The notes: generated from the letters alone by a model not told the origin. Shown: positions 27,076-35,524, counted from the stretch's first letter. The stretch is 64,000 nucleotides of DNA from Luteolibacter ambystomatis (GCF_018137965.1 NZ_CP073100.1:2232001-2296000); one strand, 5' to 3'. Program-made: numbers and translations.

Positions 27076-28467
27076 TCAATGCCGCTTGCCGTTGATCGGA
27101 GCGTAGTCCGCCGCCATCAGCGATTGCAGCCGCTTCATCTCGGCTTCCCTCGCCGCAGGAGTGGACAGGGCATCCGCCCATGGGAAAACCCCGGCCGGAT
27201 CTCCCGAGGCTTCCCGCCTTAGCAGCACCAGGATTCCATGATCGCGTGCCGGTCCTTCCGGCAGGGAGTCCAGCCAGGTGGAAGCATCCCGGGGAGACGC
27301 TTTCAGCCAATTCTGCATCACCTCCGCCACCATCGCCCCTTGGGCGGAGCTCTGGGAGGCCTCCACCCACCGCGCCGCTGCCGCAGGATCGCGTGCCGAC
27401 CACTCCCCGGCCAATTTCGGTCCCAGTGGAACAAGAGCCGGGGCGCCCGCCTTGTCGAGATACGCCGCCGCTGCCGCCGGATTCACATCCGACCACGCCG
27501 CAATCGCGGATTCCCGGGCCTTCAAACCGGAGGGTCCCGGCACCGTGGCGGCCCATGCAAGGGCTGCCGCCGGATCACCGGTCCGCACCTGGTTCGCTGC
27601 CACCAGTTGCGCCAGCATGGCGTAGCGGGGCTCTCCCGCCGTTCCGGACAAAAATGCCGCGGCACCGGCCGCGTCCTTCGCCGCCCACATGTCCGCCACG
27701 GTCGCCATCGCCGCAGCCGCCTCAGCCGGATCCTTCACCCCTCTCGCATATTCGACCGCCGCCGTCAGATCCGTCCCGGCCCATGCCTGCATCATCCGGT
27801 TGAATGCCGCCTCCCGTGGTTGCCCGACCGGCATGCCATCCACGAAGGCCAATGCGTCACCGGGCGAGGACTCAACCAAGGCAGCCAGCGCCGCCCCGAT
27901 CACCTGCCCGCGATCCGCCCCCTTGAAAGTTTGATCCGCCCACAGCAGCGCCTTCCGCGAATCCGGCCAATATCCCACCAGCACCTCCCCCACCGCCGCC
28001 ATGTCCGCCCTACCCAGAGTGGACGCCTCCAACTCGCGGGCCACGAATTCCGGGCGCTCTTCCGCCAGCGCGAGCAGCAGTGTCTTGATCGCCTGCTCCC
28101 GCTCACCGGCAGGCAGCGCCTTTGCCAGGTCGAGAGCCTCCGCAGGCTGTTTTTCTGCCAATTCCGCAATCCGCGGCGGGAGCGAGGAAAGCGATGCACC
28201 CCCATGTTCGTGCTCATGCGCATGGGCATGCCCATGGTGTCGGGTGGGAGCCGCAGGCTTCCCATGACCCGCATCCGCCAGCGGAACAGCCTTGGGATGG
28301 GATTGGTCTCCGGACTTATCCTGCGAATCCTTGCACGAAACCAATCCGAGGATCACCAGCGTCATGCCACTCATCAGAGCGCCCGCCTTGATCCGCAGGC
28401 CATGACCGGACTCCATTTTGCCAGCAGAAGAAGAAAAGAATGCATCCATGACTCTTATGATGATCAT
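27076..28467 (-). CDS. Helical-repeat lipoprotein with His-rich segment (Rep-A2)
   Basis: 463 residues if started at the ATG at 28465-28467, which overlaps the stop of the preceding gene as ATGA (translational coupling). Internal ATGs at 28416 and 28374 would place the signal peptide better (MSGMTLVILGLVSCKDS, a lipobox-like LVSC). After the Cys there is a striking metal-binding-type tract (HHGHAHAHEHEHGG). The rest is about ten alpha-helical units of roughly 33-36 residues with the pattern WAxxDxxAAxxYxxxxxDPxxAAxA and SLPEGPAR, resembling TPR/Sel1-like solenoids but not a family I can name. It is the last gene of the RHS/repeat island. The role is unknown; a partner- or peptide-binding envelope scaffold is an inference. 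Confidence 0.72.
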   Translation of the reverse strand: MIIIRVMDAFFSSSAGKMESGHGLRIKAGALMSGMTLVILGLVSCKDSQDKSGDQSHPKAVPLADAGHGKPAAPTRHHGHAHAHEHEHGGASLSSLPPRIAELAEKQPAEALDLAKALPAGEREQAIKTLLLALAEERPEFVARELEASTLGRADMAAVGEVLVGYWPDSRKALLWADQTFKGADRGQVIGAALAALVESSPGDALAFVDGMPVGQPREAAFNRMMQAWAGTDLTAAVEYARGVKDPAEAAAAMATVADMWAAKDAAGAAAFLSGTAGEPRYAMLAQLVAANQVRTGDPAAALAWAATVPGPSGLKARESAIAAWSDVNPAAAAAYLDKAGAPALVPLGPKLAGEWSARDPAAAARWVEASQSSAQGAMVAEVMQNWLKASPRDASTWLDSLPEGPARDHGILVLLRREASGDPAGVFPWADALSTPAAREAEMKRLQSLMAADYAPINGKRH

Positions 28468-29741
28468 TCGTCGGACTCACTCTTAGGAGGAAAATATCTG
28501 GAGTCCTCCGTCGCCTTTCCCACGAGTTGCGGCTGCACAAGCGCCCGCCGGTTCGCAGGGGTGGAGGCGAGAGAGTTCAACAAAGCCATGCTCTGCCTCC
28601 TGGCCGGTCCCTCCGGCAACGAAGCCGCCCAAGCGGCCGCATCGTCCAATGACACCGAGGACCAACGGTAGGCCACCTGAACCGCAAGGGCCGCCTGCTC
28701 CTCCGAACTACCCTGCTTCGCCACCCAGGCACCTGCGGCCGAAGGATCCACTCCGGCCCACGCACCAGCCAGGATTGGCGCGAGGACCTGACGCTCCTTC
28801 TGATTCGCCGCATCCACATACGCCGCAGCCGCACCGACATCGGAATCCACCCATGAGATGACAGCCGAACGCTGCGCGCGCTCCCCAGCCACCCCCTCCA
28901 ATCCAGCCGCCCATGAGAGCGTCCCGGCAGGATCCGCTTTCATCCGCTTCATGGCCACAAGGTGGGCCAGATTGACGGCACTTGGATTATCCGGAGAGTC
29001 CTGCAGAAAGCTGATCGCCGAGGGAAGATCCTTCTCCACCCACAATGGAGCCAAGGAAGCAATCGCGGTGTTCAGATCCTTGGGATCCTTTGAGCTCTTC
29101 ACCCACTCCAAGGCAGCCGGAAAATCCGCTGCCGCCCACGAACTCAACATGGCGGAAAAAGCCTGCCGACGGCCCTGCCCCGGTGGAATTTTCTCGAAAT
29201 AAGCCACCGCCGCCGAAGGTGATGCGGCCGCCAGTCCGGCCAGCGCCAAAGAAACAGCCCGTTCTTTCAAGGACCCTTGCAGGGACTGATCCGCCCACTG
29301 CAACGCCGCAGCCGGATTCTTCCAGTTCGACATCAGGAAATCCACCACCTGGGTCATCCCCGTTTGGCTGAGTCCTGATCCCGGCAACTCACGGGCGGCC
29401 AGCTCCGGATCGCCCTGAATGATCGTGAGGAGCACCTGCTTGACCGCCTCTTCCCGGGCTTCGCCGGTCAACGCCTTCGCCTTTCCCAATGCCTGGAGAG
29501 AATCGGATTCCGCCAGCTTCGACAACCTGTTGGCATCCTTGCTGGCCTGGGTTTCCAAAACTTCCGATGGGTGGGAATCATGGGAATGCTTGTCACCGGA
29601 GGATCTCGTATTGCGGTTGCGGAGCGCGGCAGAGGTCGCCTCCAGTCCTCCAAGCTTATGTTCCCGGAGAAGAATCCATGCAATTCCAAGAGCCACAAGA
29701 CATGCGGCGGCTCCACATATCCTCAGATGCAGAGGTTTCAT
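28464..29741 (-). CDS. Membrane-anchored helical-repeat protein (Rep-A1)
   Basis: 425 residues. An N-terminal signal anchor (CGAAACLVALGIAWILL) is followed by a short His/Ser-rich linker (DKHSHDSHPSE) and a solenoid of units of about 34 residues with motifs such as WAAADFPAALEWVKSS, AWAGVDPSAAGAWVAKQ and WAASLPEGPAR. It is clearly a paralogue of Rep-B (31490-32764): both contain YFEKIPPGQGRRQAF / FLKNIPPGADRKQAV and APILAGAWA..DP. It lies 102 bases downstream of RHS-A and is probably in the same transcript. Function is unknown; the position directly after an RHS gene is where an immunity or partner gene would be expected. Confidence 0.72.
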   Translation of the reverse strand: MKPLHLRICGAAACLVALGIAWILLREHKLGGLEATSAALRNRNTRSSGDKHSHDSHPSEVLETQASKDANRLSKLAESDSLQALGKAKALTGEAREEAVKQVLLTIIQGDPELAARELPGSGLSQTGMTQVVDFLMSNWKNPAAALQWADQSLQGSLKERAVSLALAGLAAASPSAAVAYFEKIPPGQGRRQAFSAMLSSWAAADFPAALEWVKSSKDPKDLNTAIASLAPLWVEKDLPSAISFLQDSPDNPSAVNLAHLVAMKRMKADPAGTLSWAAGLEGVAGERAQRSAVISWVDSDVGAAAAYVDAANQKERQVLAPILAGAWAGVDPSAAGAWVAKQGSSEEQAALAVQVAYRWSSVSLDDAAAWAASLPEGPARRQSMALLNSLASTPANRRALVQPQLVGKATEDSRYFPPKSESDE

Positions 29742-29843
29742 TTCGCAGGCACTTCAAGTTCCAACACAATCCATCATTCCGTCCCGTGGATAAAGGATTC
29801 CGGCCGAAGCCGACCTCCCCCACGGGACGGAAGTGAGTCCTAA

Positions 29844-31211
29844 TCAATGCTCACAGTTTCCGTCAGTATAGGTGAAATTGAGCGTAATGGCAGCCATATG
29901 ATTGTTGGCAGCAGTACCCCAGTTCGCATTCACCGATCTCCAGACGTCGACTCCGTTTTCGGTCGTTTGCTGACTGACCGCACCGGCGTGATTGATCAAC
30001 CGATTCGGCCACTCGGCAGCCCTTTTTGCTTCTGCAGCCGCCTTGGCGGCCGCGAAATCGGCGTTGCCAGCGGCAAGAGCTTCCGCACTGGTCGCAAACT
30101 CATTGCCTTCATACGACGCACTCCACGTTTCGAGCTTGCCGTAGGTTTTGGTGAGCAACGTTTCGAAAATAGTCCGGTGCCACGTTTCATGAGTGGTCGA
30201 TCCGGAAACGGAAGTCGCGTCCCGGAGATAGCCGAGATAGGTCGTCCCCGCCGTTGGCAGAGACATGGTCGACCCCGCTTCATAGGCAAACGCCTGGTCC
30301 ACCACCGGCTGGTAGCAGATGCCGCCATCTCCCTCCTTCGCAATCTCCCGGACTTTGATGGTGCCGGCCGTCGTCTCGGTCGGCCCGCTGTAGCTGGTGG
30401 AAGCTCCGCCCGCAGCGGCCGTGTTCGCGGGATTATTGAACGTAACGAGACCGAGCGGATCGACTCTCGAAAGCGGGTCGCTGTTGACGTAGGAAAAATT
30501 GTTCAACCCATCCGGATACCCCGAGGGGTCGGCTCCAATCCATCTCGCGGTATCAGCGGAGTACCACCGGTAGGGGAAGAGATACGCGCCAAGCTCCTGC
30601 ATGTAGATTTTCCCGGTGAAGCGGCCGGCCTCCTGCCCCTTCCCGTAGGCAGTCGCCTCGAAATCCTGTGTTCCGGATACCAGTGTATTGCCCAAATAAT
30701 CCGAAATCGCCACTCCGCCGTCGGAAACAAGGATCGGCACAGCCCCGGTGACATGGGCCTCATTGGCAAATGCCCGGTCCCCCTCTGCAACGAGGCAGAT
30801 CCCGTCCCAGACATAAGAAGACACCTCGCCATTCCGGGCTTTCCCCACCAGTTGACCTGCCGCGTTATACAGGAATTCGGTTGTGGTTCCATCCGTGGCA
30901 ACGCCCACCACCTTGTCTCCATAACCGTATTGGAGTTGGCGGCTGGTTCCAGCGGTTGCCTCATGCTCCGACACCAGGCGTCCCGCCTGGTCATAGGTAA
31001 AGCGGTTCCCACCACTCGCCAGAAGGCGGTTCGTGGAATCGTAGGCCAGATGCGTGACCTCTCCTCCGATGGATTTTTCCACAAGATTGCCGGAAGCGTC
31101 GTAGCGATAGTTTTCGCTTCCGGTGGTAGCGGCCCAGGACAGGCCGGCTGGAATCATGAAGCCTGCGGCGAGAACCGCCCGTCCGAAACGATTGCCATGG
31201 TCGATTTTCAT
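29844..31211 (-). CDS. Secreted mini-RHS protein with C-terminal HETWH (zincin-like) domain (RHS-A)
   Basis: 455 residues from the ATG at 31209-31211 (signal peptide MKIDHGNRFGRAVLAAGFMI ... LSWAA). About five YD/RHS repeats follow (YRYDASGNLVEKSIGG; FTYDQAGRLVSEH; FLYNAAGQLVGKA). The RHS-associated core comes next (GKIYMQELGAYLFPYRWYS ... DPSGYPDGLNNFSYVNSDPL), ending DPLGL near residue 254. The last 200 residues are a separate domain with CYQPVVD, the HExxH motif H341-E-T-W-H345, LETWSASYEGNEFAT and a terminal NCE; the two cysteines could pair. HExxH is the zinc site of metallopeptidases, and zincin toxin tips on RHS proteins are known. This domain's activity is inferred only. Confidence 0.8.
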   Translation of the reverse strand: MKIDHGNRFGRAVLAAGFMIPAGLSWAATTGSENYRYDASGNLVEKSIGGEVTHLAYDSTNRLLASGGNRFTYDQAGRLVSEHEATAGTSRQLQYGYGDKVVGVATDGTTTEFLYNAAGQLVGKARNGEVSSYVWDGICLVAEGDRAFANEAHVTGAVPILVSDGGVAISDYLGNTLVSGTQDFEATAYGKGQEAGRFTGKIYMQELGAYLFPYRWYSADTARWIGADPSGYPDGLNNFSYVNSDPLSRVDPLGLVTFNNPANTAAAGGASTSYSGPTETTAGTIKVREIAKEGDGGICYQPVVDQAFAYEAGSTMSLPTAGTTYLGYLRDATSVSGSTTHETWHRTIFETLLTKTYGKLETWSASYEGNEFATSAEALAAGNADFAAAKAAAEAKRAAEWPNRLINHAGAVSQQTTENGVDVWRSVNANWGTAANNHMAAITLNFTYTDGNCEH

Positions 31212-31394
31212 TTCTTTTTCTTCAGGGAGTTGGGTGCCCGCATGATCGGGAACAAGGAATATCCCGCCCGGATGCAAAACACCATGAGTTACAAAAATCA
31301 CCCAATCACAACCAACACACCCTAACATCGTCAATGAAATTCCAACCTATTTCATATGTCCCATTTTGCTCCCACACGAGCCAACACATCATCG
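31019..31394. repeat. Duplicated leader / 5' coding segment, copy next to RHS-A
   Basis: About 375 bases nearly identical to 34032-34405. The repeat covers the first roughly 64 codons of the RHS gene (signal peptide and first YD repeats) and about 180 bases of upstream DNA. The upstream part is AT-rich and contains, on the minus strand, a TTGACG-N18-TTGTGA arrangement (31335 down to 31306) that might be a promoter. No gene is seen between 31395 and the Rep-B stop at 31490. Confidence 0.85.
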
Positions 31395-31489
31395 CGGCCC
31401 TCCACGATTGGAGGTATGTTTCGGGAAACAGATTCCACTAACGGCTTCGGGACCGCCCCCGCCCTTGCAAGGGGAAATCCGCGCTCGCG

Positions 31490-32764
31490 CTACTCATCAA
31501 CCGCCTCCGTCTTGGTGAAAAAGCTGGCATCGGCCGCGGCCCGTGCGGCGATTTCCGGGCATACGTGGAAGCGGCGCTCCGCGGGGGCATTGGCGAGCTT
31601 GGAAAGCAATGCGCATGCCTGTTGTCTGGCAGGACCATCCGGCAGCGAGGACGCCCAGCTCCAGGAGTCTTCGGCGGAAACCGAGGACCAGCGATAGGCC
31701 ACCTCCATGGCCATGGCGGCCTGCACATCCGGCGACCCCTGCTTGCCCACCCACGCCCCTGCTGCCGCAGGATCGAGTGAAGCCCAGGCGCCCGCCAGAA
31801 TAGGCGCCAGTTGGGTGCGGTCCTTGTCTCCCGCCGCATCGACATAGGCCGCTGCCGCTTTGGCATCGGCATCCGCCCACGCGATCACAGCCGAGCGCCT
31901 CGCCCTGTCCGCAGCCTCTCCTTGAAGATCGGATGCCCACTTCAACATCCCGGCGGGATCTTTCTTCGCCTCCTCCACCGCGACGAGGTGGGCCAGATAC
32001 ACGGATTTATCATCTCCGGCCGATTGCGCCAGATAGTCCTTGGCCGAGGCCAGGTCATTCTTCACCCACGCCGGTGCCACATCGATCATCGCCCCGGCAA
32101 AAGCACCCGGCTCACCGGACGTTCTCGCATACTCCATCGCTGCGGCAGGATCGACGGCGGCCCAGGTGGCGATGATGCTTCCCACGGCCTGCTTGCGGTC
32201 CGCTCCCGGTGGGATGTTCTTGAGAAAATCGATGGCGGCGGAAGGCGACGTCTTGGCGAGGCGGGCCAGCGAGGTCGAGATCGCCGACGAACGCAACTGC
32301 CCCGTCAACTCCTTGTCCGCCCATTCCAGCGCCCTCGCCGGATCCGGCCAACCGATCATCAGCGCATCCAGAACATGGCCCTGCCCCGTGATGCTCAGTC
32401 CCGAAGCCTTGAATTCCCGGGCCGCAAATTCCGGATCGGTCAAGGCGGCCGTGGTGAGGACGAACTTCACCCCGCTCTCGCGCTCCTGTCCTTGGAGGGC
32501 CTTGGCCTTCGCCAGCGCGGCGGCAGGCCCTGACTCCCTCAATACCCTTTCGAGTTCGCTTTCCCCACCCGCAGGAGCCTGGTTGTTGGCCGTATTCATT
32601 TTCTCCGGGCCCCGGCTTCTTCCCGATTCATGCTTTCCCGGGCCGGCCGGAGATGAGACGCCCCCGGTTTCCCCGGGCCGATCACGGCCGAGGATCACAT
32701 ACGTGGCGATCGCCCCGCCCACCATGAGGAGCGCGATGGGGATCAACTGGCTGCGGAAGTTCAT
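31490..32764 (-). CDS. Membrane-anchored helical-repeat protein (Rep-B)
   Basis: 424 residues. One N-terminal transmembrane anchor (LIPIALLMVGGAIATYVIL) and a low-complexity Gly/Ser/Arg linker precede a solenoid of units of about 34 residues (ATWAAVDPAAAMEYARTSGE; APAWVKNDLASAKDYLAQS; AGAWASLDPAAAGAWVGKQG; WASSLPDGPARQQ). It is homologous to Rep-A1 along its length but lacks the His-rich linker. It sits 86 bases downstream of RHS-B, mirroring the RHS-A/Rep-A1 spacing, so the pair was duplicated together. No enzyme motif is visible. The family is one I know only as uncharacterised verrucomicrobial repeat proteins. Confidence 0.73.
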   Translation of the reverse strand: MNFRSQLIPIALLMVGGAIATYVILGRDRPGETGGVSSPAGPGKHESGRSRGPEKMNTANNQAPAGGESELERVLRESGPAAALAKAKALQGQERESGVKFVLTTAALTDPEFAAREFKASGLSITGQGHVLDALMIGWPDPARALEWADKELTGQLRSSAISTSLARLAKTSPSAAIDFLKNIPPGADRKQAVGSIIATWAAVDPAAAMEYARTSGEPGAFAGAMIDVAPAWVKNDLASAKDYLAQSAGDDKSVYLAHLVAVEEAKKDPAGMLKWASDLQGEAADRARRSAVIAWADADAKAAAAYVDAAGDKDRTQLAPILAGAWASLDPAAAGAWVGKQGSPDVQAAMAMEVAYRWSSVSAEDSWSWASSLPDGPARQQACALLSKLANAPAERRFHVCPEIAARAAADASFFTKTEAVDE

Positions 32765-32850
32765 CGGCTCTATGGATCTTATCCGGCAAAGGCGGCGGAA
32801 GATCCACTCCCGCCGCCTTCTCTCATACCATACGATTCAAATCCAAAGCT

Positions 32851-34224
32851 TCAATACTCGCAGTTGCCGGCGGTCTTGGTGAACGTCACCGTGATCTGCC
32901 CGAGCAGGGTATCAAGAGGCTGGCCCCAGTCCGGATTTTGTTCGCGAAAGAGCTTAACCCCTCCAATGGTGGTTTCATAGTAGCCCGACGCTGGATTTGC
33001 ACCTTCGTGGCTTCCACTCCTGCCCGTGTTTGCAGCATACTTGGTGTCCGTGGCAGTCTTGGCCGCTGCAAAATCCGCGGTGCCTGCAGTCATGGCCTCT
33101 CCAGCCGTCGCGAATTCATTCCCGGCATAAGACGCACTCCAGGTTTCCAACGCACCATAGGTCTTGTCGCCCAACGTCTTCCGATGGGTCTTATGCCAGG
33201 TTTCATGGGTCAAAACGTCGGCTCGAAATGTGGCATCGGTGGTGTAGCCGGCGGCGTTGGAGTACCCCAATGTTGGGATTTTGATATGACCTCCGCCCTT
33301 GAATTCAAAGGCTTTGTCCACCACCGGCTGATAGCAGTAGTGGTTGTTCCCCTTGTCGATCGTGTTCACTTTCACCGTTCCTGCCACCTTCGTGGTGATG
33401 GCCTTGGGGCTGAAGACACCCAATCCGGCATAATCCGAGGTCGGGTCCCAGACATACTCGACCAATCCCGTGGGATCAGCCCGCGTGATGGGATCACCAT
33501 TGACGTAGGAATAATTGTTGGTGCCATCCGGATATCCACTCGGGTCCGTGGTCGCCCAACGGCCGGAATCCGCCGTGTAGAGACGGCATGGAAAGAGATA
33601 TCCGCCCATTTCATCGACATGGATCTTTCCGGTAAAGCGGCCGCTCTCCTGGCCTTCACCAAAAGCGGTGCTTTCAAACTGGTGGTCCGCCGAGAGCAAG
33701 GTCGTGCCCATGTGATCGGAGACGACCACCTCGCCGCCCCCCTGGATCACCGGCACGCCGCCGGTGAAGTGCTCCTCATTGGCAAAAACCCGGCCGTTTT
33801 CCTCCGCAAGCGCGAGGCCGTCCCAAGCATAGGACGCACCCGTGCCACCGGAAATCTTGCCGACCATCTGGCCTGCCGCGTTGTAAAGGAAGTCGGTCTT
33901 GACCCCATCGTTGGTCACGCCAAGCACCTTGTCCGCATAGCCGTAGGACCATTCCCGGGACTCTCCGGCTGCCTCATGCTCCGACACCAGCCGGTTGGAT
34001 GAATCATAGCTGAAGGTGCGCGGACCATTCTCCAGAAGGCGGTTCGTGGAATCATAGGCCAGGTGCGTGACCTGCCCTCCGATGGATTTTTCCACAAGAT
34101 TGCCGGAAGCGTCATAGCGATAGTTTTCGCTTCCGGTGGTAGCGGCCCAGGACAGGCCGGCTGGAATCATGAAACCGGCGGCAAGAACCGCCCGTCCGAA
34201 ACGATTGCCATGGTCGATTTTCAT
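32851..34224 (-). CDS. Secreted mini-RHS protein with C-terminal HETWH (zincin-like) domain (RHS-B)
   Basis: 457 residues from the ATG at 34222-34224. It has the same signal peptide and first repeats as RHS-A. The middle diverges (SYGYADKVLGVTNDGVKTDF; GKIHVDEMGGYLFPCRLYT) before the RHS core DPSGYPDGTNNYSYVNGDPI and DPTGL. The C-terminal domain keeps CYQPVVD, H340-E-T-W-H344, KTYGALETWSASYAGNEFAT, ADFAAAK and the final NCEY; the segments between differ strongly from RHS-A. Conservation of exactly the HExxH surroundings and the cysteine pair argues that this domain is functional. With so few YD repeats it cannot form the large shell of classical RHS toxins. Confidence 0.8.
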   Translation of the reverse strand: MKIDHGNRFGRAVLAAGFMIPAGLSWAATTGSENYRYDASGNLVEKSIGGQVTHLAYDSTNRLLENGPRTFSYDSSNRLVSEHEAAGESREWSYGYADKVLGVTNDGVKTDFLYNAAGQMVGKISGGTGASYAWDGLALAEENGRVFANEEHFTGGVPVIQGGGEVVVSDHMGTTLLSADHQFESTAFGEGQESGRFTGKIHVDEMGGYLFPCRLYTADSGRWATTDPSGYPDGTNNYSYVNGDPITRADPTGLVEYVWDPTSDYAGLGVFSPKAITTKVAGTVKVNTIDKGNNHYCYQPVVDKAFEFKGGGHIKIPTLGYSNAAGYTTDATFRADVLTHETWHKTHRKTLGDKTYGALETWSASYAGNEFATAGEAMTAGTADFAAAKTATDTKYAANTGRSGSHEGANPASGYYETTIGGVKLFREQNPDWGQPLDTLLGQITVTFTKTAGNCEY

Positions 34225-34405
34225 TTCTTTTTCTTCAGGGAGTTGGGCGGCCATATGACCGGAAGCAGGAACATCCCGCCCGGATATAAACCACCTTAAG
34301 CTACAAAAATCACCCGATCACAACCGACACACCCTAACAACGTCAATGAAATTCCAATCTATTTCATATGTCCTATTTTGCTCCCGCACCTCACAACACA
34401 TCACT
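34032..34405. repeat. Duplicated leader / 5' coding segment, copy next to RHS-B
   Basis: Direct repeat of 31019-31394, including signal-peptide codons and the upstream promoter-like region (TTGACG-N18-TTGTGA on the minus strand is kept). The following 34406-34583 has no supported gene. Confidence 0.85.
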
Positions 34406-34583
34406 CCAACATCTCATGAAATGCCATGAAATCGGACATGCCGCGCACCGGACCGAATGGCTTCACAACCGCACCGGCTCCGACCGTGCGCCGGCATGGG
34501 ATCTCAATTATCGCATGCCGTCCGGAAGGACGGGCCCGGACGAGCTGAAGAAATAAACGGATTGCGGCACACACCCGCAAATC

Positions 34584-34611
34584 ATCATCCGGTCAAGATC
34601 AGCCGGGTGAT
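34584..34611 (-). terminator. Hairpin just downstream of the 34622-35524 gene
   Basis: ATCATCCGG-N10-CCGGGTGAT (8 of 9 pairs plus a G-T) lies 10 bases beyond the stop codon on the minus strand. No clear U-tract follows, so it is a weak terminator call. Confidence 0.35.
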
Positions 34612-34621
34612 GTCTGCATTG

Positions 34622-35524
34622 CTATCTTCCCATCAGCTTGTTCACCGCGGCCGCATCCACCTGGAAGTAGCCCGTGTCCGCCGCCTTCGGCACGCCGTTC
34701 TCCGGCACCTGGTATTCGAAGGCTTTGATCGGCTTCACATCCTGCACCTCGGACAACAGATACACGCGGATCGTCATCGCCTCCTTGCCGGTGCCGCCAT
34801 CCAGTTTCTTGACGGAATACTGCACCTCGTTCGGCCCGTCGACCGCCCCGCCGATCACCACTTCCGCCTCCTTGGCATTGGCAAACTTGTGGCGGCTGAT
34901 CTTGTTGACCTGCACCTGCACCTCCCGACCCGGGCAGAATACATACACCTTCGCGATGTACTTCGCCGCAGGAGCCTGGGCCGCCACCGGCGGCACCACA
35001 CCGGACGGCTGGGCATCCGGAGTCTCTTCCAGATAGCGCAGGTTGCCCGCGGCCAGCTCACCGCGCACCGCCGGAAGCGCGGCGAGGTTGATATAGTCCG
35101 CCCGGTCGTATTTCCAGCCGGTGTTTTCCTGGATGAACGAGAGCACCAGCAGGTTCTCCGTGGGCACCGCACCCTCCATGCCGAAGTCGATCTTGCCGAA
35201 GTAGGACAACTTCGCCGTCTGGCCCTTCTGCTTCGCCTCCAGAAACTTCAGACCCTTCAAGGCCGGCGGCGGTGCGGGCAGTTCAAAGACTCCCGCCGGA
35301 TACGCCCGCTTCTCGGAAACCAGGCGGTTGCGGACTTCCATCTGGCGGGATTTCGCGGTCACGGCCTGCCAACTGGTCACATCCTTCCTCACCACGGCCT
35401 GCTGCCACTGGCCGTAGGTGGTCTCGAGCGGCACGCGAAGTGCTTCCGCCCCGGGGGCGGCCATTACGTTGTGGGGGCAAAGAGAAGCCACCAGGGCGAA
35501 AAGAGGGAAAATCAGTCGGCTCAC
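34622..35524 (-). CDS. Exported protein of unknown function
   Basis: 300 residues from the GTG at 35522-35524, chosen because a signal peptide follows at once (SRLIFPLFALVASLCPHNVMA). The first half contains a helix resembling NTF2/DUF4878-like lipoproteins (TTYGQWQQAVVRKDVTSWQA) and a beta-rich part (AKLSYFGKIDFGMEG; ENLLVLSFIQENTGWKYDRA). A Pro/Ala hinge (VVPPVAAQAPAAKY) leads to a second beta-rich domain (IAKVYVFCPGREVQVQVNK; NEVQYSVKKLDGGTG) that resembles a C2-like sandwich. No catalytic motif is seen. It is divergent from the alpha/beta hydrolase gene at 35606. Confidence 0.7.
   Translation of the reverse strand: MSRLIFPLFALVASLCPHNVMAAPGAEALRVPLETTYGQWQQAVVRKDVTSWQAVTAKSRQMEVRNRLVSEKRAYPAGVFELPAPPPALKGLKFLEAKQKGQTAKLSYFGKIDFGMEGAVPTENLLVLSFIQENTGWKYDRADYINLAALPAVRGELAAGNLRYLEETPDAQPSGVVPPVAAQAPAAKYIAKVYVFCPGREVQVQVNKISRHKFANAKEAEVVIGGAVDGPNEVQYSVKKLDGGTGKEAMTIRVYLLSEVQDVKPIKAFEYQVPENGVPKAADTGYFQVDAAAVNKLMGR

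Noticed and set aside
27076..34224. RHS island as a type VI secretion or Tc-toxin locus
   Set aside because: There is no VgrG, PAAR, TcdA or TcdB gene nearby, and the RHS proteins are small with Sec signal peptides.
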